Shown: positions 34,500 to 44,626, counted from the stretch's first letter. The stretch is DNA of 50,524 nucleotides from Candidatus Colinaster equi (GCA_018064425.1 JAGHVF010000001.1:1-50524); one strand, 5' to 3'. Notes: generated by a model from the letters alone, not told the origin. Numbers and translations: made by a program.

Positions 34500-35384
34500 A
34501 TGCAAAAGATTAAAAGCATGACCGGCTTTGGCAGATGTGAAATTGTCGAAGCTAACAGCAAAATCTCTGTTGAGATTAAGTCTGTAAATCACAGATATCT
34601 TGATGCAAATATCAAGATGCCTAAAAAACTCAATTTCTTTGATGCATCTATTCGTGGATTACTCAAAGAATATATGCAAAGAGGAAAAGTGGATGTGTTT
34701 ATTACATACGAGGACACATCCGATACCAGTGTTAATGTATCATATCATCCGGAGGTTGCAGCCGAATACCTGAAGTATTTGAAGCAGATGGGTGAGGAAT
34801 TCGGACTGGAGAATGACGTCAGAGTATCGACATTGTCGAGATATCCTGAGATATTTACTCTTGATGATGTGGAGATTGATGAGGAAGGCATCTGGAAATT
34901 GCTTGAGAAGGCAATTAGAGGAGCTTGCGAAGGATTTGTTGAATCCCGTATAAAAGAGGGTGAGAACTTAAGAACAGATCTTATAGGTAAGCTTGACGGA
35001 ATGCTGGATATCGTATCTTTTATCGAGGAGAGAAGTCCGCAGATTATTGCTGAGTATAAAGCATCACTTACAGCAAAGATTAAGGAGATGCTTGAAGATA
35101 CTAAGATAGATGACAACAGAATACTTACAGAAGTAACCATTTTCTCTGATAAGGTGTGTGTTGATGAAGAGCTTGTGAGATTGCGCAGTCATATCGAGGC
35201 AGTTAAAAGTACACTTCTTGAAGGTGGCGGAATCGGTAGAAAGCTTGATTTCTTAGCCCAGGAGATGAATAGGGAAGCCAATACAATATTATCAAAATCA
35301 ACAGATCTTGAGGTATCAAACAAGGGTGTTGAATTGAAGACTGAGATTGAAAAAGTAAGAGAACAGATTCAAAATATCGAATAG
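34500..35384 (+). CDS. yicC: YicC family endoribonuclease-like protein
   Basis: A 294-residue member of the YicC family (MKSMTGFGR-type start, here KIKSMTGFGR; VEIKSVNHRYLD; C-terminal GRKLDFLAQEMNREANTILSKS). E. coli and B. subtilis relatives are RNases. Position beside gmk is highly conserved. ATG 34500 follows GGAGG; the in-frame TTG 34488 overlaps that site and is rejected. Confidence 0.93.
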   Translation: MQKIKSMTGFGRCEIVEANSKISVEIKSVNHRYLDANIKMPKKLNFFDASIRGLLKEYMQRGKVDVFITYEDTSDTSVNVSYHPEVAAEYLKYLKQMGEEFGLENDVRVSTLSRYPEIFTLDDVEIDEEGIWKLLEKAIRGACEGFVESRIKEGENLRTDLIGKLDGMLDIVSFIEERSPQIIAEYKASLTAKIKEMLEDTKIDDNRILTEVTIFSDKVCVDEELVRLRSHIEAVKSTLLEGGGIGRKLDFLAQEMNREANTILSKSTDLEVSNKGVELKTEIEKVREQIQNIE

Positions 35385-35406
35385 TATTGATTTGAAAGGC
35401 ATCGAA

Positions 35407-36039
35407 ATGAAGGAAAGAGGAATACTTACTGTAATCAGCGGTTTTTCCGGAGCGGGAAAAGGAACTTTGGTAAAAAAACTTGTTGATGAATATGACAATT
35501 ATGCATTGTCGGTTTCTATGACGACAAGAGCTCCGAGAGAAGGAGAAATAGATAAGGTTCATTATTTCTTTATCAGTAAAGAACAATTCGAGGAGAATAT
35601 TAAAGCAGGAAAGATGCTTGAATATGCCGGATATGTTGATAATTACTACGGCACTCCGAGAGAATATGTTGAAAAGCAGCTTGAAGCCGGCAAAGATGTT
35701 ATTCTTGAAATAGAATATAAGGGAGCCATGCAGATAAAGAAACAGATGCCGGAAGCGTTGCTATTGTTTGTGACTCCGCCGAGTGCTGTCGAACTTAAGA
35801 GAAGATTGGTAGGCAGAGGCACCGAGACAGCGGAAGTTATTGATAAACGTATGCAGCGTGCGATTGAAGAATCGGATGTTGTAGATAAGTATGATTACAT
35901 ACTTCTTAACGATGACCTTGATGTGTGTGCACGTCAGGCACATGAAATAATTCAAAATGCAAAATACAGTGTGTCACGTACCACTGATTTTATTAAAGAA
36001 ATAAGAAATGAACTATTGCAGATAGCGAAGGGAGAATAA
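35407..36039 (+). CDS. gmk: Guanylate kinase
   Basis: A 210-residue kinase that converts GMP plus ATP to GDP in nucleotide synthesis. P-loop SGFSGAGKGT (about 11-20), GMP-binding SMTTRAPREGE and VHYFFISKEQF, and lid region RLVGRGTET are standard. GAAAGG lies seven bases before ATG 35407; an earlier in-frame start at 35392 is unlikely. Second gene of the operon. Confidence 0.96.
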   Translation: MKERGILTVISGFSGAGKGTLVKKLVDEYDNYALSVSMTTRAPREGEIDKVHYFFISKEQFEENIKAGKMLEYAGYVDNYYGTPREYVEKQLEAGKDVILEIEYKGAMQIKKQMPEALLLFVTPPSAVELKRRLVGRGTETAEVIDKRMQRAIEESDVVDKYDYILLNDDLDVCARQAHEIIQNAKYSVSRTTDFIKEIRNELLQIAKGE

Positions 36040-36040
36040 T

Positions 36041-36280
36041 ATGTTACATCCATCATATTCAGATTTAATGAAAGTAGTTAACAGCGAGGTTGAGCCGGGT
36101 GAGGCTAAAGTAGTTAACAGCAGATACTCAATTGTTATGGCTACATCAAAGAGAGCTCGTCAGATTGTTGACGGAGATGAGGCATTGGTAAGCGCTGAAG
36201 GAAAGAAGCCATTGTCAATTGCTGTTGAAGAACTTAATCAGGCTCAGATTCAGATCCTTAGTGACGAGGATGAAGAATAA
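36041..36280 (+). CDS. rpoZ: DNA-directed RNA polymerase omega subunit
   Basis: A 79-residue omega subunit that helps assemble RNA polymerase. NSRYSIVMATSKRARQIVDG is the conserved core helix, and the KPLSIAVEEL segment follows. It begins one base after the gmk stop, the usual gmk-rpoZ pairing. Confidence 0.94.
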   Translation: MLHPSYSDLMKVVNSEVEPGEAKVVNSRYSIVMATSKRARQIVDGDEALVSAEGKKPLSIAVEELNQAQIQILSDEDEE

Positions 36281-36283
36281 TAT

Positions 36284-37621
36284 ATGAAAGTATTATTTGT
36301 ATCACTCGGATGTGATAAAAATACAGTTGACTCACAGATGATGCTCGGTATCCTTAGTGATGCCGGGCATATCATTACGTATAGGGAAGATGAGGCGGAG
36401 GCAGTTGTAATCAATACCTGTGCTTTTATCAATGATGCCAAGCAAGAGAGCATTAATACTATTTTAGAGATGGCTCAATTAAAGAAGACCGGTAATGTGA
36501 AGGCAATTGTGGTTACGGGCTGTCTTGCACAACGCTATAAAGAAGAAATAACGGAAAATATTCCGGAAGTTGATGCAGTGCTCGGAATTCAGTCGTTTGA
36601 CCGGGTGGCTGAGGTGCTTAAAAAAGCGCGGGAGGGTGAAAAAAGCTACATTTTTGATAAGCTGGATGAACCCGCCATATGCGGTAAAAAGAGAATTCTG
36701 ACCGGAGCAACTCATTATGCCTATCTGAAGATTGCCGAAGGATGCAATAAACATTGCACATATTGCATCATACCCTCTCTTAGAGGAAAGTACAGATCGG
36801 TACCTAAGGAAGTATTGATAAAAGAAGCCAACGAGCTTGCAAATAAGGGCGTAAAAGAGTTGATTGTGGTGGCACAGGAGACGACTGTATACGGAACCGA
36901 CATTTACGGTAAAAAGTGTTTGCCTAAGCTGTTGCATGAATTGGCACAAATTGAGGGTATTGAAAATATCAGATTGCTGTATTGCTATCCTGAAGAGATA
37001 GACGATGAACTCATTTTGACAATCAAAAACGAGCCTAAGGTGTGCAATTATCTGGATATTCCGATTCAACATGCATCTGACAGAATACTTAAGCGAATGG
37101 GTAGGAAGACAAGCGAAGAGGATATCAGAACGTTAGTTAACAAGCTAAGAAGAGAAATTCCGGATATTGCAATCAGAACTACGTTGATAAGCGGTTTTCC
37201 CGGGGAAACGCACAGAGATTACGTATGCGTTAAGAAATTTGTTTCGGATATGCGGTTTGACCGTCTTGGCGTGTTTACTTATTCGGCGGAAGAAGGTACG
37301 GGTGCCGCAAAGATGAAACATCAGGTACCGGGATTTGTCAAAAAGATGCGTAGAAACGGTATTATGAAATTGCAACAAAGAATTGCTTTTGAGAATGCAC
37401 GTGCTGCCGTATCGGATGAATACGATGTGACAATCGAAGGCAGATTGCTGGATGACGGAGTGTATGTAGGACGTACATATAAAGATGCACCGGATGTTGA
37501 CGGTTATGTTTTTGTTACATCAGGCAGGGATTTGATGAGCGGTGACAGAATAAAAGTTAAGATTACCGATGCACGCGGATACGATTTATGCGGTGAAGAA
37601 ATAGAGGAGACAGAAGAATGA
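36284..37621 (+). CDS. rimO: Ribosomal protein S12 methylthiotransferase
   Basis: A 445-residue radical-SAM enzyme that methylthiolates Asp of ribosomal protein S12. The N-terminal UPF0004 domain has the three auxiliary-cluster cysteines in SLGCDKN, NTCAFI and TGCLAQ. The radical-SAM cysteines are in CNKHCTYC (about 155-162), followed by IPSLRGKYRS. The C-terminal TRAM domain (about 380-440) includes VTIEGRLLDDGVYVGRTY. The start SLGCDKN rather than the MiaB pattern supports RimO. It overlaps pgsA by four bases. Confidence 0.95.
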   Translation: MKVLFVSLGCDKNTVDSQMMLGILSDAGHIITYREDEAEAVVINTCAFINDAKQESINTILEMAQLKKTGNVKAIVVTGCLAQRYKEEITENIPEVDAVLGIQSFDRVAEVLKKAREGEKSYIFDKLDEPAICGKKRILTGATHYAYLKIAEGCNKHCTYCIIPSLRGKYRSVPKEVLIKEANELANKGVKELIVVAQETTVYGTDIYGKKCLPKLLHELAQIEGIENIRLLYCYPEEIDDELILTIKNEPKVCNYLDIPIQHASDRILKRMGRKTSEEDIRTLVNKLRREIPDIAIRTTLISGFPGETHRDYVCVKKFVSDMRFDRLGVFTYSAEEGTGAAKMKHQVPGFVKKMRRNGIMKLQQRIAFENARAAVSDEYDVTIEGRLLDDGVYVGRTYKDAPDVDGYVFVTSGRDLMSGDRIKVKITDARGYDLCGEEIEETEE

Positions 37622-38172
37622 ATTTACCTAACAAATTAACAATACTTAGAATGATACTTATTATTCCGTTTGTTGTTATTTTACTTACCAATTGTTTCAA
37701 TGATTACAGTGGTTTAATAGCACTTGCTATTTTTGCCATAGCATCATTTACTGATTTATTGGATGGAAAAATTGCCAGAAAACACAATCTTGTAACAAAC
37801 TTTGGTAAGTTTATGGATCCGTTGGCGGACAAGATACTTGTTTGTGCGGCTATGGTATGTCTGACAGCATTAAGACCCGAGATGATGCCTGCATGGGCGG
37901 TTATTATTATTCTTTCAAGAGAGTTCATCATAAGCGGGTTTAGAACTGTTGCTGCTGACAGCGGTATTGTTATCGCGGCCAGCATGTGGGGAAAAAGTAA
38001 GACGGTTTCCCAGATGATTATGATTATTTTAATGCTTGCAAATATTGAATGGGAGCCGATGAAATATATAATAACTGCTGTTATGTATATTGCGGTGGTG
38101 CTTACAATCATTTCTCTTGTGGATTATATTGTAAAAAATATTTCTGTATTGAAGGATGGTACAAAAAAATAG
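37618..38172 (+). CDS. pgsA: CDP-diacylglycerol--glycerol-3-phosphate 3-phosphatidyltransferase
   Basis: A 184-residue membrane enzyme making phosphatidylglycerol phosphate. The CDP-alcohol phosphotransferase signature DGKIARKHNLVTNFGKFMDP continues to the last Asp (LAD), with all conserved Asp and Gly present (about 49-75). About five helices. It overlaps rimO by four bases; cinA begins 28 bases later. Confidence 0.94.
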   Translation: MNLPNKLTILRMILIIPFVVILLTNCFNDYSGLIALAIFAIASFTDLLDGKIARKHNLVTNFGKFMDPLADKILVCAAMVCLTALRPEMMPAWAVIIILSREFIISGFRTVAADSGIVIAASMWGKSKTVSQMIMIILMLANIEWEPMKYIITAVMYIAVVLTIISLVDYIVKNISVLKDGTKK

Positions 38173-38200
38173 TTTCCGGGTGTGACCCAAGGAGAAAGCT

Positions 38201-39466
38201 ATGATAGTTGAATTGATATCTGTCGGAACCGAGATTCTGATGGGCAATATTGTCAATACGAATGCAGCATATTTGGCAGAACAATGTGTAGAGCTCGGTC
38301 TGTGCTGCTATTATCAAAGCGTAGTCGGAGATAATGCGGACAGATTATCAGAGACTTTACAGACTGCACTTAACAGATCTGATATTGTGATTATGTCGGG
38401 GGGCTTGGGACCTACTCAGGATGATTTGACAAAAGAGGTTGCGGCGAAGGTGTGCGGCGCAGAGTTGTATATGCATGAGGCCAGTCGTGATGCAATCAAG
38501 TCATATTTTACCAAGATAGGTAAGCAACCGACGGATAACAATTGGAAACAGGCTATGATGCCGCAGGGAGCAATTATATTGCCAAATGATAACGGCACTG
38601 CTCCGGGCTGTATTATTGAAAAGGACGGTAAGGCTGTCATTTTACTGCCTGGACCGCCAAATGAGCTGATTCCGATGTTTGAGAACAGCGTTGTACCGTA
38701 TGTGAAAAGCAAATTGCCGTCGATTATTTGTTCAAAGACAGTGAAGATATGTGGTATCGGCGAGAGCCGCGCAGAGGATATGATATCTGATTTGATTGCT
38801 AAGCAGGATAATCCGACTATTGCTACATATGCCAAGACAGGCGAAGTACATATCAGAGTTTCTGCCAAGGCCGAGGATGAGAAGACGGCAAAGAATCTGA
38901 TAAAGCCTGTTGTAAAGGAATTGAAACAACGTTTCGGTAATTATATATATACAACCCAGGAAGATATGTCTTTGGAAAAGGTAGTTGTCGATTTGCTCAT
39001 CGGTAATGATATGAACATTGCAACTGTCGAATCATGTACCGGAGGAATGCTTGCCGCAAGGCTGATCAATGTACCCGGAGTATCGGATACATTCAAGTCG
39101 GGTTTTGTGACATATTCCAATAAGGCAAAACGTAAATGTGTCGGTGTAAAGAAGAAGACTCTTGAAAAATACGGTGCTGTAAGTAAACAGACAGCCGAGG
39201 AAATGGTACGCGGAATGCGAACTGTCAATAAGGCGGATGTTGTTGTTGCGACTACCGGTATTGCCGGACCTGACGGAGGTACACCGCAAAAACCTGTCGG
39301 ATTGGTGTATATCGCATGTCTTGTGGGCGATAAGGTAACTGTAAAAGAGTACCATTTTGCAGGTAACAGGATGAAGGTGCGTGAAAATGCTGTTACGAGT
39401 GCATTGAATCTTGTCAGAGAGTGTATTTTGGAATATTACAGTGAAAAGACATTCGGAAAAAAGTGA
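38201..39466 (+). CDS. cinA: CinA family (competence/damage-inducible) nicotinamide-nucleotide amidohydrolase
   Basis: A 421-residue two-domain protein. The N-terminal MoaB/MogA-like pyrophosphatase domain (1-170) has SVGTEILMGNIVNTN and MSGGLGPTQDD; the C-terminal deamidase domain (about 260-415) has VESCTGGMLAARL and TGIAGPDGGTPQKPVG. It recycles NMN and related products. CinA directly before recA is a frequent Firmicute arrangement. AAGGAGA precedes the start. Confidence 0.95.
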   Translation: MIVELISVGTEILMGNIVNTNAAYLAEQCVELGLCCYYQSVVGDNADRLSETLQTALNRSDIVIMSGGLGPTQDDLTKEVAAKVCGAELYMHEASRDAIKSYFTKIGKQPTDNNWKQAMMPQGAIILPNDNGTAPGCIIEKDGKAVILLPGPPNELIPMFENSVVPYVKSKLPSIICSKTVKICGIGESRAEDMISDLIAKQDNPTIATYAKTGEVHIRVSAKAEDEKTAKNLIKPVVKELKQRFGNYIYTTQEDMSLEKVVVDLLIGNDMNIATVESCTGGMLAARLINVPGVSDTFKSGFVTYSNKAKRKCVGVKKKTLEKYGAVSKQTAEEMVRGMRTVNKADVVVATTGIAGPDGGTPQKPVGLVYIACLVGDKVTVKEYHFAGNRMKVRENAVTSALNLVRECILEYYSEKTFGKK

Positions 39467-39511
39467 TAGTAATGTACATATAGTTATTATTGGTATAAGA
39501 GATTAATGTGG

Positions 39512-39556
39512 CGGTAGATTTGTTGGTAATGCGAACAAATCTGCCGTTTCTTTCTT
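39512..39556 (+). terminator. Terminator after cinA
   Basis: CGGTAGATTTGTT (39512-39524) pairs with AACAAATCTGCCG (39534-39546), with a T-rich tail TTTCTTTC. It separates the yicC-cinA operon from recA. The 346-bp cinA-recA gap otherwise holds the recA promoter and SOS boxes. Confidence 0.85.
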
Positions 39557-39738
39557 GATTTTTTATACGCAAAAGGGTATCATATGCAATATTAGCGAAA
39601 TAAATCTGCTTTGTCGATTGCAAATATCAACGGGAATGTCATTATGTGAATAATCGTAAGATATGCTGTGGAAAATATTGGACACCTATAGTGATATTCT
39701 GTACAGGAAAAGTAATGTAACTTTTTTACAAAAACAGG

Positions 39739-39795
39739 TTGACAAAACAGAACATATGTTTTATTCTTGCTTTCAGAGGGAAGAACATCTGTTCT
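39739..39795 (+). promoter_or_regulatory. recA promoter with two LexA (SOS) boxes
   Basis: TTGACA (39739-39744), 17-bp spacer, TATTCT (39762-39767). A LexA/DinR-like site, AGAACATATGTTTT (39749-39762), fills the spacer and a second, perfect one, AGAACATCTGTTCT (39782-39795), lies just after the start site. Both fit the Firmicute GAACNNNNGTTC pattern (the first has one mismatch), so recA should be strongly LexA-repressed and DNA-damage induced. Confidence 0.85.
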
Positions 39796-39812
39796 ATACA
39801 AGGAGAGAGACG

Positions 39813-40847
39813 ATGGAAAAAGAAGAAAAACTCAGAGCGTTGGATGCGGCAATTGCACAGATTGAGAGACAGTATGGCAAGGGAGCCGTTATGAAGCTTG
39901 GTGATCCAAGTGCACAGATGAATGTTGAAGTTATTCCGACAGGTTCACTTAGCTTAGATATAGCATTGGGCCTCGGTGGTATTCCGAAGGGACGTATTGT
40001 TGAGATATACGGTCCTGAATCTTCCGGTAAGACAACTGTTACACTTCATATGATTGCAGAAGTTCAGAAAAGAGGCGGTATAGCAGGATTTATTGATGCG
40101 GAGCATGCACTTGATCCTGTATATGCCAAGAATATAGGCGTTGATATCGATAATTTGTATATTTCACAGCCGGATTGCGGTGAACAGGCACTTGAGATTA
40201 CGGAGACAATGGTTCGTTCAGGTGCGATAGATATTGTTGTTGTCGATTCTGTTGCCGCTTTAGTTCCTAAGCAGGAGATTGACGGAGATATGGGAGATTC
40301 GGTTATGGGCGCGCAGGCAAGACTTATGAGCCAGGCTATGCGTAAGCTTACAGCTGTAATCAGCAAGTCCAACTGTACCGTCATTTTTATCAATCAGTTA
40401 CGTGAGAAGCTTGGAGTAATGTTTGGTAATCCTGAGACAACGACAGGTGGTAGAGCTTTGAAATTCTACTCTTCTGTCAGACTTGATGTCAGACGAATAG
40501 AATCAATCAAGCAGGCCGGCGAAGTGATTGGTAACAGAACCAAGGTTAAAGTTGTCAAGAATAAGGTTGCACCTCCGTTCAAAGAGGCTGAATTTGATAT
40601 TATGTTTGGCAAGGGTATATCAAAGATTGGTGATATTTTGGATCTTGCTGCAGATAACGATATTATTGTTAAAAGCGGCGCATGGTATGCTTATGAAGGT
40701 AATAAGATTGGCCAAGGAAGAGAGAATGCCAAACAGTATCTTACAGAGCATGAAGACGTATGTAACGAGATTGAGAATAAAGTTCGTGACATATATGGTT
40801 TTGACGGTGCGGTTGCCACTGTCGAATCTGAACCGGATAAAGAGTAA
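39813..40847 (+). CDS. recA: Recombinase RecA
   Basis: The 344-residue strand-exchange and SOS co-protease filament protein. Walker A GPESSGKT (about 66-73), the [11 protein letters not shown] segment, L1/L2 regions ([30 protein letters not shown]) and [11 protein letters not shown] are canonical. ATG 39813 has AGGAGAG five bases upstream; an open frame extends back to 39663 but passes through the promoter and SOS boxes and is rejected. recX follows after six bases. Confidence 0.97.
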   Translation: MEKEEKLRALDAAIAQIERQYGKGAVMKLGDPSAQMNVEVIPTGSLSLDIALGLGGIPKGRIVEIYGPESSGKTTVTLHMIAEVQKRGGIAGFIDAEHALDPVYAKNIGVDIDNLYISQPDCGEQALEITETMVRSGAIDIVVVDSVAALVPKQEIDGDMGDSVMGAQARLMSQAMRKLTAVISKSNCTVIFINQLREKLGVMFGNPETTTGGRALKFYSSVRLDVRRIESIKQAGEVIGNRTKVKVVKNKVAPPFKEAEFDIMFGKGISKIGDILDLAADNDIIVKSGAWYAYEGNKIGQGRENAKQYLTEHEDVCNEIENKVRDIYGFDGAVATVESEPDKE

Positions 40848-40853
40848 TTGCAT

Positions 40854-41456
40854 ATGACAGTGCAATCAATTGAGAATATTTCCAAAGGTCGATATCGTAT
40901 TCAACTTGAGGATGGTAGAAAATTTGTATTATATCGAGCTGAATTATCACGACTTGGAATTCGAGAGAAGGAAGAGATATCAGATGATATATTGAATGAG
41001 ATATTGACGGCAATACTACCCAAACGTGCCAAATTGCGTGGCCTTAACTTGCTTAAGGCCCGCCCCTACACCGAATATCAGATGCGACAGAAATATATCG
41101 ACGGAGAGTATCCTCAGGCGGTTATTGATGAAGCAATTGAATATCTTAAGAGCTATCATTACATTGATGATTATGAATATTGCAATACTTTCATAATGTA
41201 CAAATCAGCATCAAGAAGCAGAAGACGTATTGTTAATGATTTGCTATCAAAAGGTGTAGATAAATCGGTCATTTATGCTGCGATGGATGATATGGAACAT
41301 ACCGGTGACTTAGCTGATGAGAGTGATTTGATATTAAGATTGCTTAATAAGAGACATTATTGCAGTGAGACTGCATCCTTTGAAGAGAAGCAGAAGATGA
41401 TAGCATTTTTGTATTCAAAAGGGTTTGAGATGGATAATATCAAATCACATGTATAG
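40854..41456 (+). CDS. recX: RecX family regulatory protein
   Basis: A 200-residue helical protein of the RecX family, which caps or modulates RecA filaments. Repeats of the three-helix type are visible (LNLLKARPYTEYQMRQKY; YLKSYHYIDDYEYCNTFI; DLLSKGVDKSVIYAAM). The ATG lies six bases after the recA stop, so it shares the SOS promoter. Confidence 0.9.
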   Translation: MTVQSIENISKGRYRIQLEDGRKFVLYRAELSRLGIREKEEISDDILNEILTAILPKRAKLRGLNLLKARPYTEYQMRQKYIDGEYPQAVIDEAIEYLKSYHYIDDYEYCNTFIMYKSASRSRRRIVNDLLSKGVDKSVIYAAMDDMEHTGDLADESDLILRLLNKRHYCSETASFEEKQKMIAFLYSKGFEMDNIKSHV

Positions 41457-41463
41457 CGTTTTT

Positions 41464-41499
41464 ACCGTATCTAAGCGTTGACTTGGATACGGTTTTTTT
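41464..41499 (+). terminator. Terminator after recA-recX
   Basis: ACCGTATCTAAG/CTTGGATACGGT, a 12-bp stem with one G-U pair, 6-nt loop and seven T. Confidence 0.92.
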
Positions 41500-41618
41500 A
41501 TGGGAAAATGAAAAATTGTATTACATTTGTCTTTTGGAGATATTGTATGAATTTAATGTCTTTGATATAATATTTGTCGGATAATAGTTTGAATTTCTTC
41601 TGAAAATGAGGGCAAAAA

Positions 41619-42827
41619 ATGAAAGATGCATTAGGCATAAAAGAGATGATTAGAATATTAAGAACACCGTATTTGGCTCCAAAGGGCCAGAGTGGCTCAG
41701 CTGTTATGGAAGCTTGTTTGTACGGTGTTTTGAGTATTGTCAGTTGGATTATGACATTTATGAATATTCAACATGGATATTATTTAATGGCCGGGTCAAC
41801 TACTATTCTTATTATTGGATTTTTGGTCGCTACTGTTTTGGGATTTTGGGGTAACGAAAGAGCTGCATCGATTATTGCATCTTGTATGATTGTTTTTATC
41901 TTTTCGATATATGCAATTACCGGAAGCAACGATGGCTTTGCAATATTATGGATAATGCTTATTCCGGTATTTTGTATGGGATCTACCGGCTTACAGTTTG
42001 GTTTCTTTGCTAGTTTGTATTTTCAGATCTTTTTGATTGTTTTGTTTTATACTCCATGTAGGCAATATGTTCAAACGTACTACACTGAGACTTTTATGGG
42101 AAGATTTCCTATTTTGTATTTCGCGGATTTTATTATGACCTGCATTTTTATGGCACACAGACATATTGTAAGAGTCAGACAGTTATGGTATGAAGATGAT
42201 TTGAACAAGGCGGTTGAAGATGAACGTGAGCGAGTTGCTACCGTATCTTTGCAGACAATTATGTCCATCAGTAATGCCGTTGATGCAAAAGATAAATATA
42301 CACAACAGCATTCACAACGTGTAAGTGAGTATTCGTGTATTATTGCAGAAGCACTTGGTTGGGATGAAGAAAAGGTTGAAGAATTAAGGCAAATTGCATT
42401 GCTGCATGATATCGGCAAGATTGCGGTGAGCGATACAATTCTCAATAAACCGGGAAAATTGACAGATGAAGAATTTGCAATTATGAAATCGCATGCGGTT
42501 GCCGGCAGTGAGATATTAAGGGACTTGACGATTTTGCCAAATGTTACATTAGGAGCCAAATATCATCATGAGAGATATGACGGAAAGGGATATCCTACAG
42601 GTATTTGTGGTGAGGATATTCCAATCGAAGCTAGAATTATCGGGCTTGCAGATGCTTTTGATGCGATGAATTCCAACCGTGTATACAGAAACCGTTTGAC
42701 GAAGGATGTTATTGTTGAAGAATTGAAAAAAGGCAGGGGAACGCAGTTTGATCCCAAACTTATTGATGTATTTATGCCGATTGCCATTGATATTATGGAT
42801 GATTTTGATGATTCGGATGATGTCTAG
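41619..42827 (+). CDS. HD-GYP domain cyclic-di-GMP phosphodiesterase, membrane-bound
   Basis: A 402-residue protein with five or six N-terminal helices (about 28-185), a short coiled coil, and an HD-GYP domain (about 210-395). The metal site LLHDIGK (His 263), the HHERYDGKGYP motif and the downstream RIIGLADAFDAMNSNR are complete, so cleavage of cyclic-di-GMP is expected. The membrane part lacks a recognisable sensor family; ligand unknown. It stands between recX and rny with its own ribosome site (GAGGGC) and a terminator upstream, so it is probably a separate unit. It may counteract the GGDEF protein at 18274. Confidence 0.9.
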   Translation: MKDALGIKEMIRILRTPYLAPKGQSGSAVMEACLYGVLSIVSWIMTFMNIQHGYYLMAGSTTILIIGFLVATVLGFWGNERAASIIASCMIVFIFSIYAITGSNDGFAILWIMLIPVFCMGSTGLQFGFFASLYFQIFLIVLFYTPCRQYVQTYYTETFMGRFPILYFADFIMTCIFMAHRHIVRVRQLWYEDDLNKAVEDERERVATVSLQTIMSISNAVDAKDKYTQQHSQRVSEYSCIIAEALGWDEEKVEELRQIALLHDIGKIAVSDTILNKPGKLTDEEFAIMKSHAVAGSEILRDLTILPNVTLGAKYHHERYDGKGYPTGICGEDIPIEARIIGLADAFDAMNSNRVYRNRLTKDVIVEELKKGRGTQFDPKLIDVFMPIAIDIMDDFDDSDDV

Positions 42828-42832
42828 ACTAC

Positions 42833-42861
42833 TTGACATAACATGTCAGTGTGTGTAGAAT
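42833..42861 (+). promoter_or_regulatory. rny promoter
   Basis: TTGACA (42833-42838), 17-bp spacer, TAGAAT (42856-42861). A small hairpin, AGGGAT/ATCCCT, follows in the 5' leader (about 42887-42907). Confidence 0.75.
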
Positions 42862-42953
42862 AGAGATGTTGTAATTTGCTAACTTAGGGATACTCTACAT
42901 ATCCCTTGGTATATAAAGTACAATGAAAATTTAATAAGGAGGTGCTCCTGCAC

Positions 42954-44498
42954 ATGGCAGCAATTATTGCAGTGGTGGCAACTCTGGTTATCGCAGTTCC
43001 CGTGTCTGTTCTGGTCACATCAAGTGTTCAGAAGAAAACAGCAAAATCCAAGGTTGGAAGTGCTGAAGAACAGGCAAGAGGAATTATCGATGAGGCTCTT
43101 AAAGAGGCTGATGAGAAGAAGCGTGAAGGTTTACTTGAGGTAAAAGAGGAGTCAATTCGTGCAAAGAACGAATTGGACAAGGAAATCAAGGAACGTCGTG
43201 CTGAGATTCAGCGAAATGAACGTCGTATTCAGCAAAAAGAAGAGAACATCGACAAGAAGACCGAGGCCATCGAGAAAAAGGAGGCAAGCCTTTCTGCTAA
43301 AGAAGAAGATTTAAACAAGCAAAAGGAAGCAATTGCCAAACTCAATGAAGAACGTGTACAGGAACTCGAACGAATCTCGGGATTAACCTCCGACCAGGCA
43401 AAAGATTATCTACTTAAAATTGTTGAGGAAGAAGTAAAACACGAGACGGCTGTTATGATTAAAGAATTAGAGAGCCGTGCAAAAGAAGAAGCTGATAAGA
43501 AGGCTAAGGAATATGTGGTTAATGCAATCCAAAGATGCGCAGCCGATCATGTTTCCGAGACAACAATATCTGTTGTTAACCTTCCTAACGATGAGATGAA
43601 GGGTAGAATTATCGGTAGAGAGGGTAGAAATATTCGTACTATCGAGACTCTTACAGGTGTTGATTTGATTATTGATGATACTCCTGAAGCAGTTATTCTT
43701 TCCGGATTTGATCCAATCAGAAGAGAAGTAGCAAGAATTGCTCTTGAGAAGCTTATTGTTGACGGACGAATCCATCCTGCTCGTATAGAGGAGATGGTTG
43801 AGAAAGCTCAAAAAGAAGTCGAGACAATGATTAAAGAAGAGGGTGAGGCCGCTGTCCTTGAAGTTGGCGTACATGGTATTCATCCTGAACTTGTTAAGCT
43901 ACTTGGTAAGATGAAGTTTAGAACCAGTTATGGTCAGAATGCATTAAAGCATTCAATAGAAGTTGCGCAGTTGTCAGGATTGCTTGCTTCAGAGTTGGGA
44001 CTTGATGTCAGAACTGCAAAGAGAGCAGGTTTGTTACATGATATCGGTAAGTCTGTCGATCATGAGATGGAAGGCTCACATATTCAGTTGGGCGTTGAAC
44101 TTTGTAGAAAGTATAAAGAATCGCAGGTTGTTATTAATGCAGTTGAGTCACATCATGGTGATGTAGAGCCTACATCATTGATTGCTTGTTTGGTTGCAGC
44201 AGCAGATGCAATCAGTGCAGCAAGACCGGGTGCAAGACGTGAGACTCTTGAGACATATACTCAGAGACTTCGTCAGCTTGAAGAGATTAGTAACAGCTTT
44301 AAGGGTGTAGATAAGTCATTTGCCATTCAGGCCGGTAGAGAGGTTCGTGTAATGGTAGTTCCGGAACAAATTAATGATGCTGATATGGTATTGTTGGCAA
44401 GAGATATTTCTAAGCAGATTGAAGAGCAGATGGAATATCCGGGCCAGATAAAAGTAAATGTTATTCGCGAAAGCAGAGTAACGGATTTTGCTAAATAA
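42954..44498 (+). CDS. rny: Ribonuclease Y
   Basis: A 514-residue membrane-anchored endoribonuclease initiating mRNA decay. N-terminal helix (about 3-24), a long charged coiled coil (about 30-190), KH domain ([21 protein letters not shown]), and HD domain with [12 protein letters not shown] and ESHHGD. Start: AAGGAGG at 42936-42942 is 11 bases before ATG 42954, somewhat long; CTG 42948 at five bases is an alternative, and GTG 42942 overlaps the ribosome site. Product length is normal with either. Confidence 0.95.
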   Translation: MAAIIAVVATLVIAVPVSVLVTSSVQKKTAKSKVGSAEEQARGIIDEALKEADEKKREGLLEVKEESIRAKNELDKEIKERRAEIQRNERRIQQKEENIDKKTEAIEKKEASLSAKEEDLNKQKEAIAKLNEERVQELERISGLTSDQAKDYLLKIVEEEVKHETAVMIKELESRAKEEADKKAKEYVVNAIQRCAADHVSETTISVVNLPNDEMKGRIIGREGRNIRTIETLTGVDLIIDDTPEAVILSGFDPIRREVARIALEKLIVDGRIHPARIEEMVEKAQKEVETMIKEEGEAAVLEVGVHGIHPELVKLLGKMKFRTSYGQNALKHSIEVAQLSGLLASELGLDVRTAKRAGLLHDIGKSVDHEMEGSHIQLGVELCRKYKESQVVINAVESHHGDVEPTSLIACLVAAADAISAARPGARRETLETYTQRLRQLEEISNSFKGVDKSFAIQAGREVRVMVVPEQINDADMVLLARDISKQIEEQMEYPGQIKVNVIRESRVTDFAK

Positions 44499-44530
44499 TT
44501 TGACCGATTCGGTAGTGTTAATTGGAATTA

Positions 44531-44567
44531 AACCTTGAAAGCTTAAATGCTTTCAAGGTTTTTTTAT
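44531..44567 (+). terminator. rny terminator
   Basis: AACCTTGAAAGC/GCTTTCAAGGTT 12-bp perfect stem, TTAAAT loop, T-tract. Confidence 0.93.
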
Positions 44568-44617
44568 GTCAATTTTTGGAAAAAAGTAAAAAATAGCCTT
44601 TAATTGATGAACAATTG

Positions 44618-44626
44618 TGGTATAAT
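44618..44626 (+). promoter_or_regulatory. Extended -10 promoter of the 88-residue protein gene
   Basis: TGGTATAAT (44618-44626) is a full extended -10, about 39 bases before the start; no good -35 is seen at 17 bp. Confidence 0.55.

Noticed and set aside
36479..37072. Long open frame antisense to rimO
   Set aside because: Shadow of a strongly conserved gene, with no start signals.
39663..39812. N-terminal extension of recA by 50 codons
   Set aside because: It would cross the promoter and both SOS boxes; the ATG at 39813 has the ribosome site and the family N-terminus.
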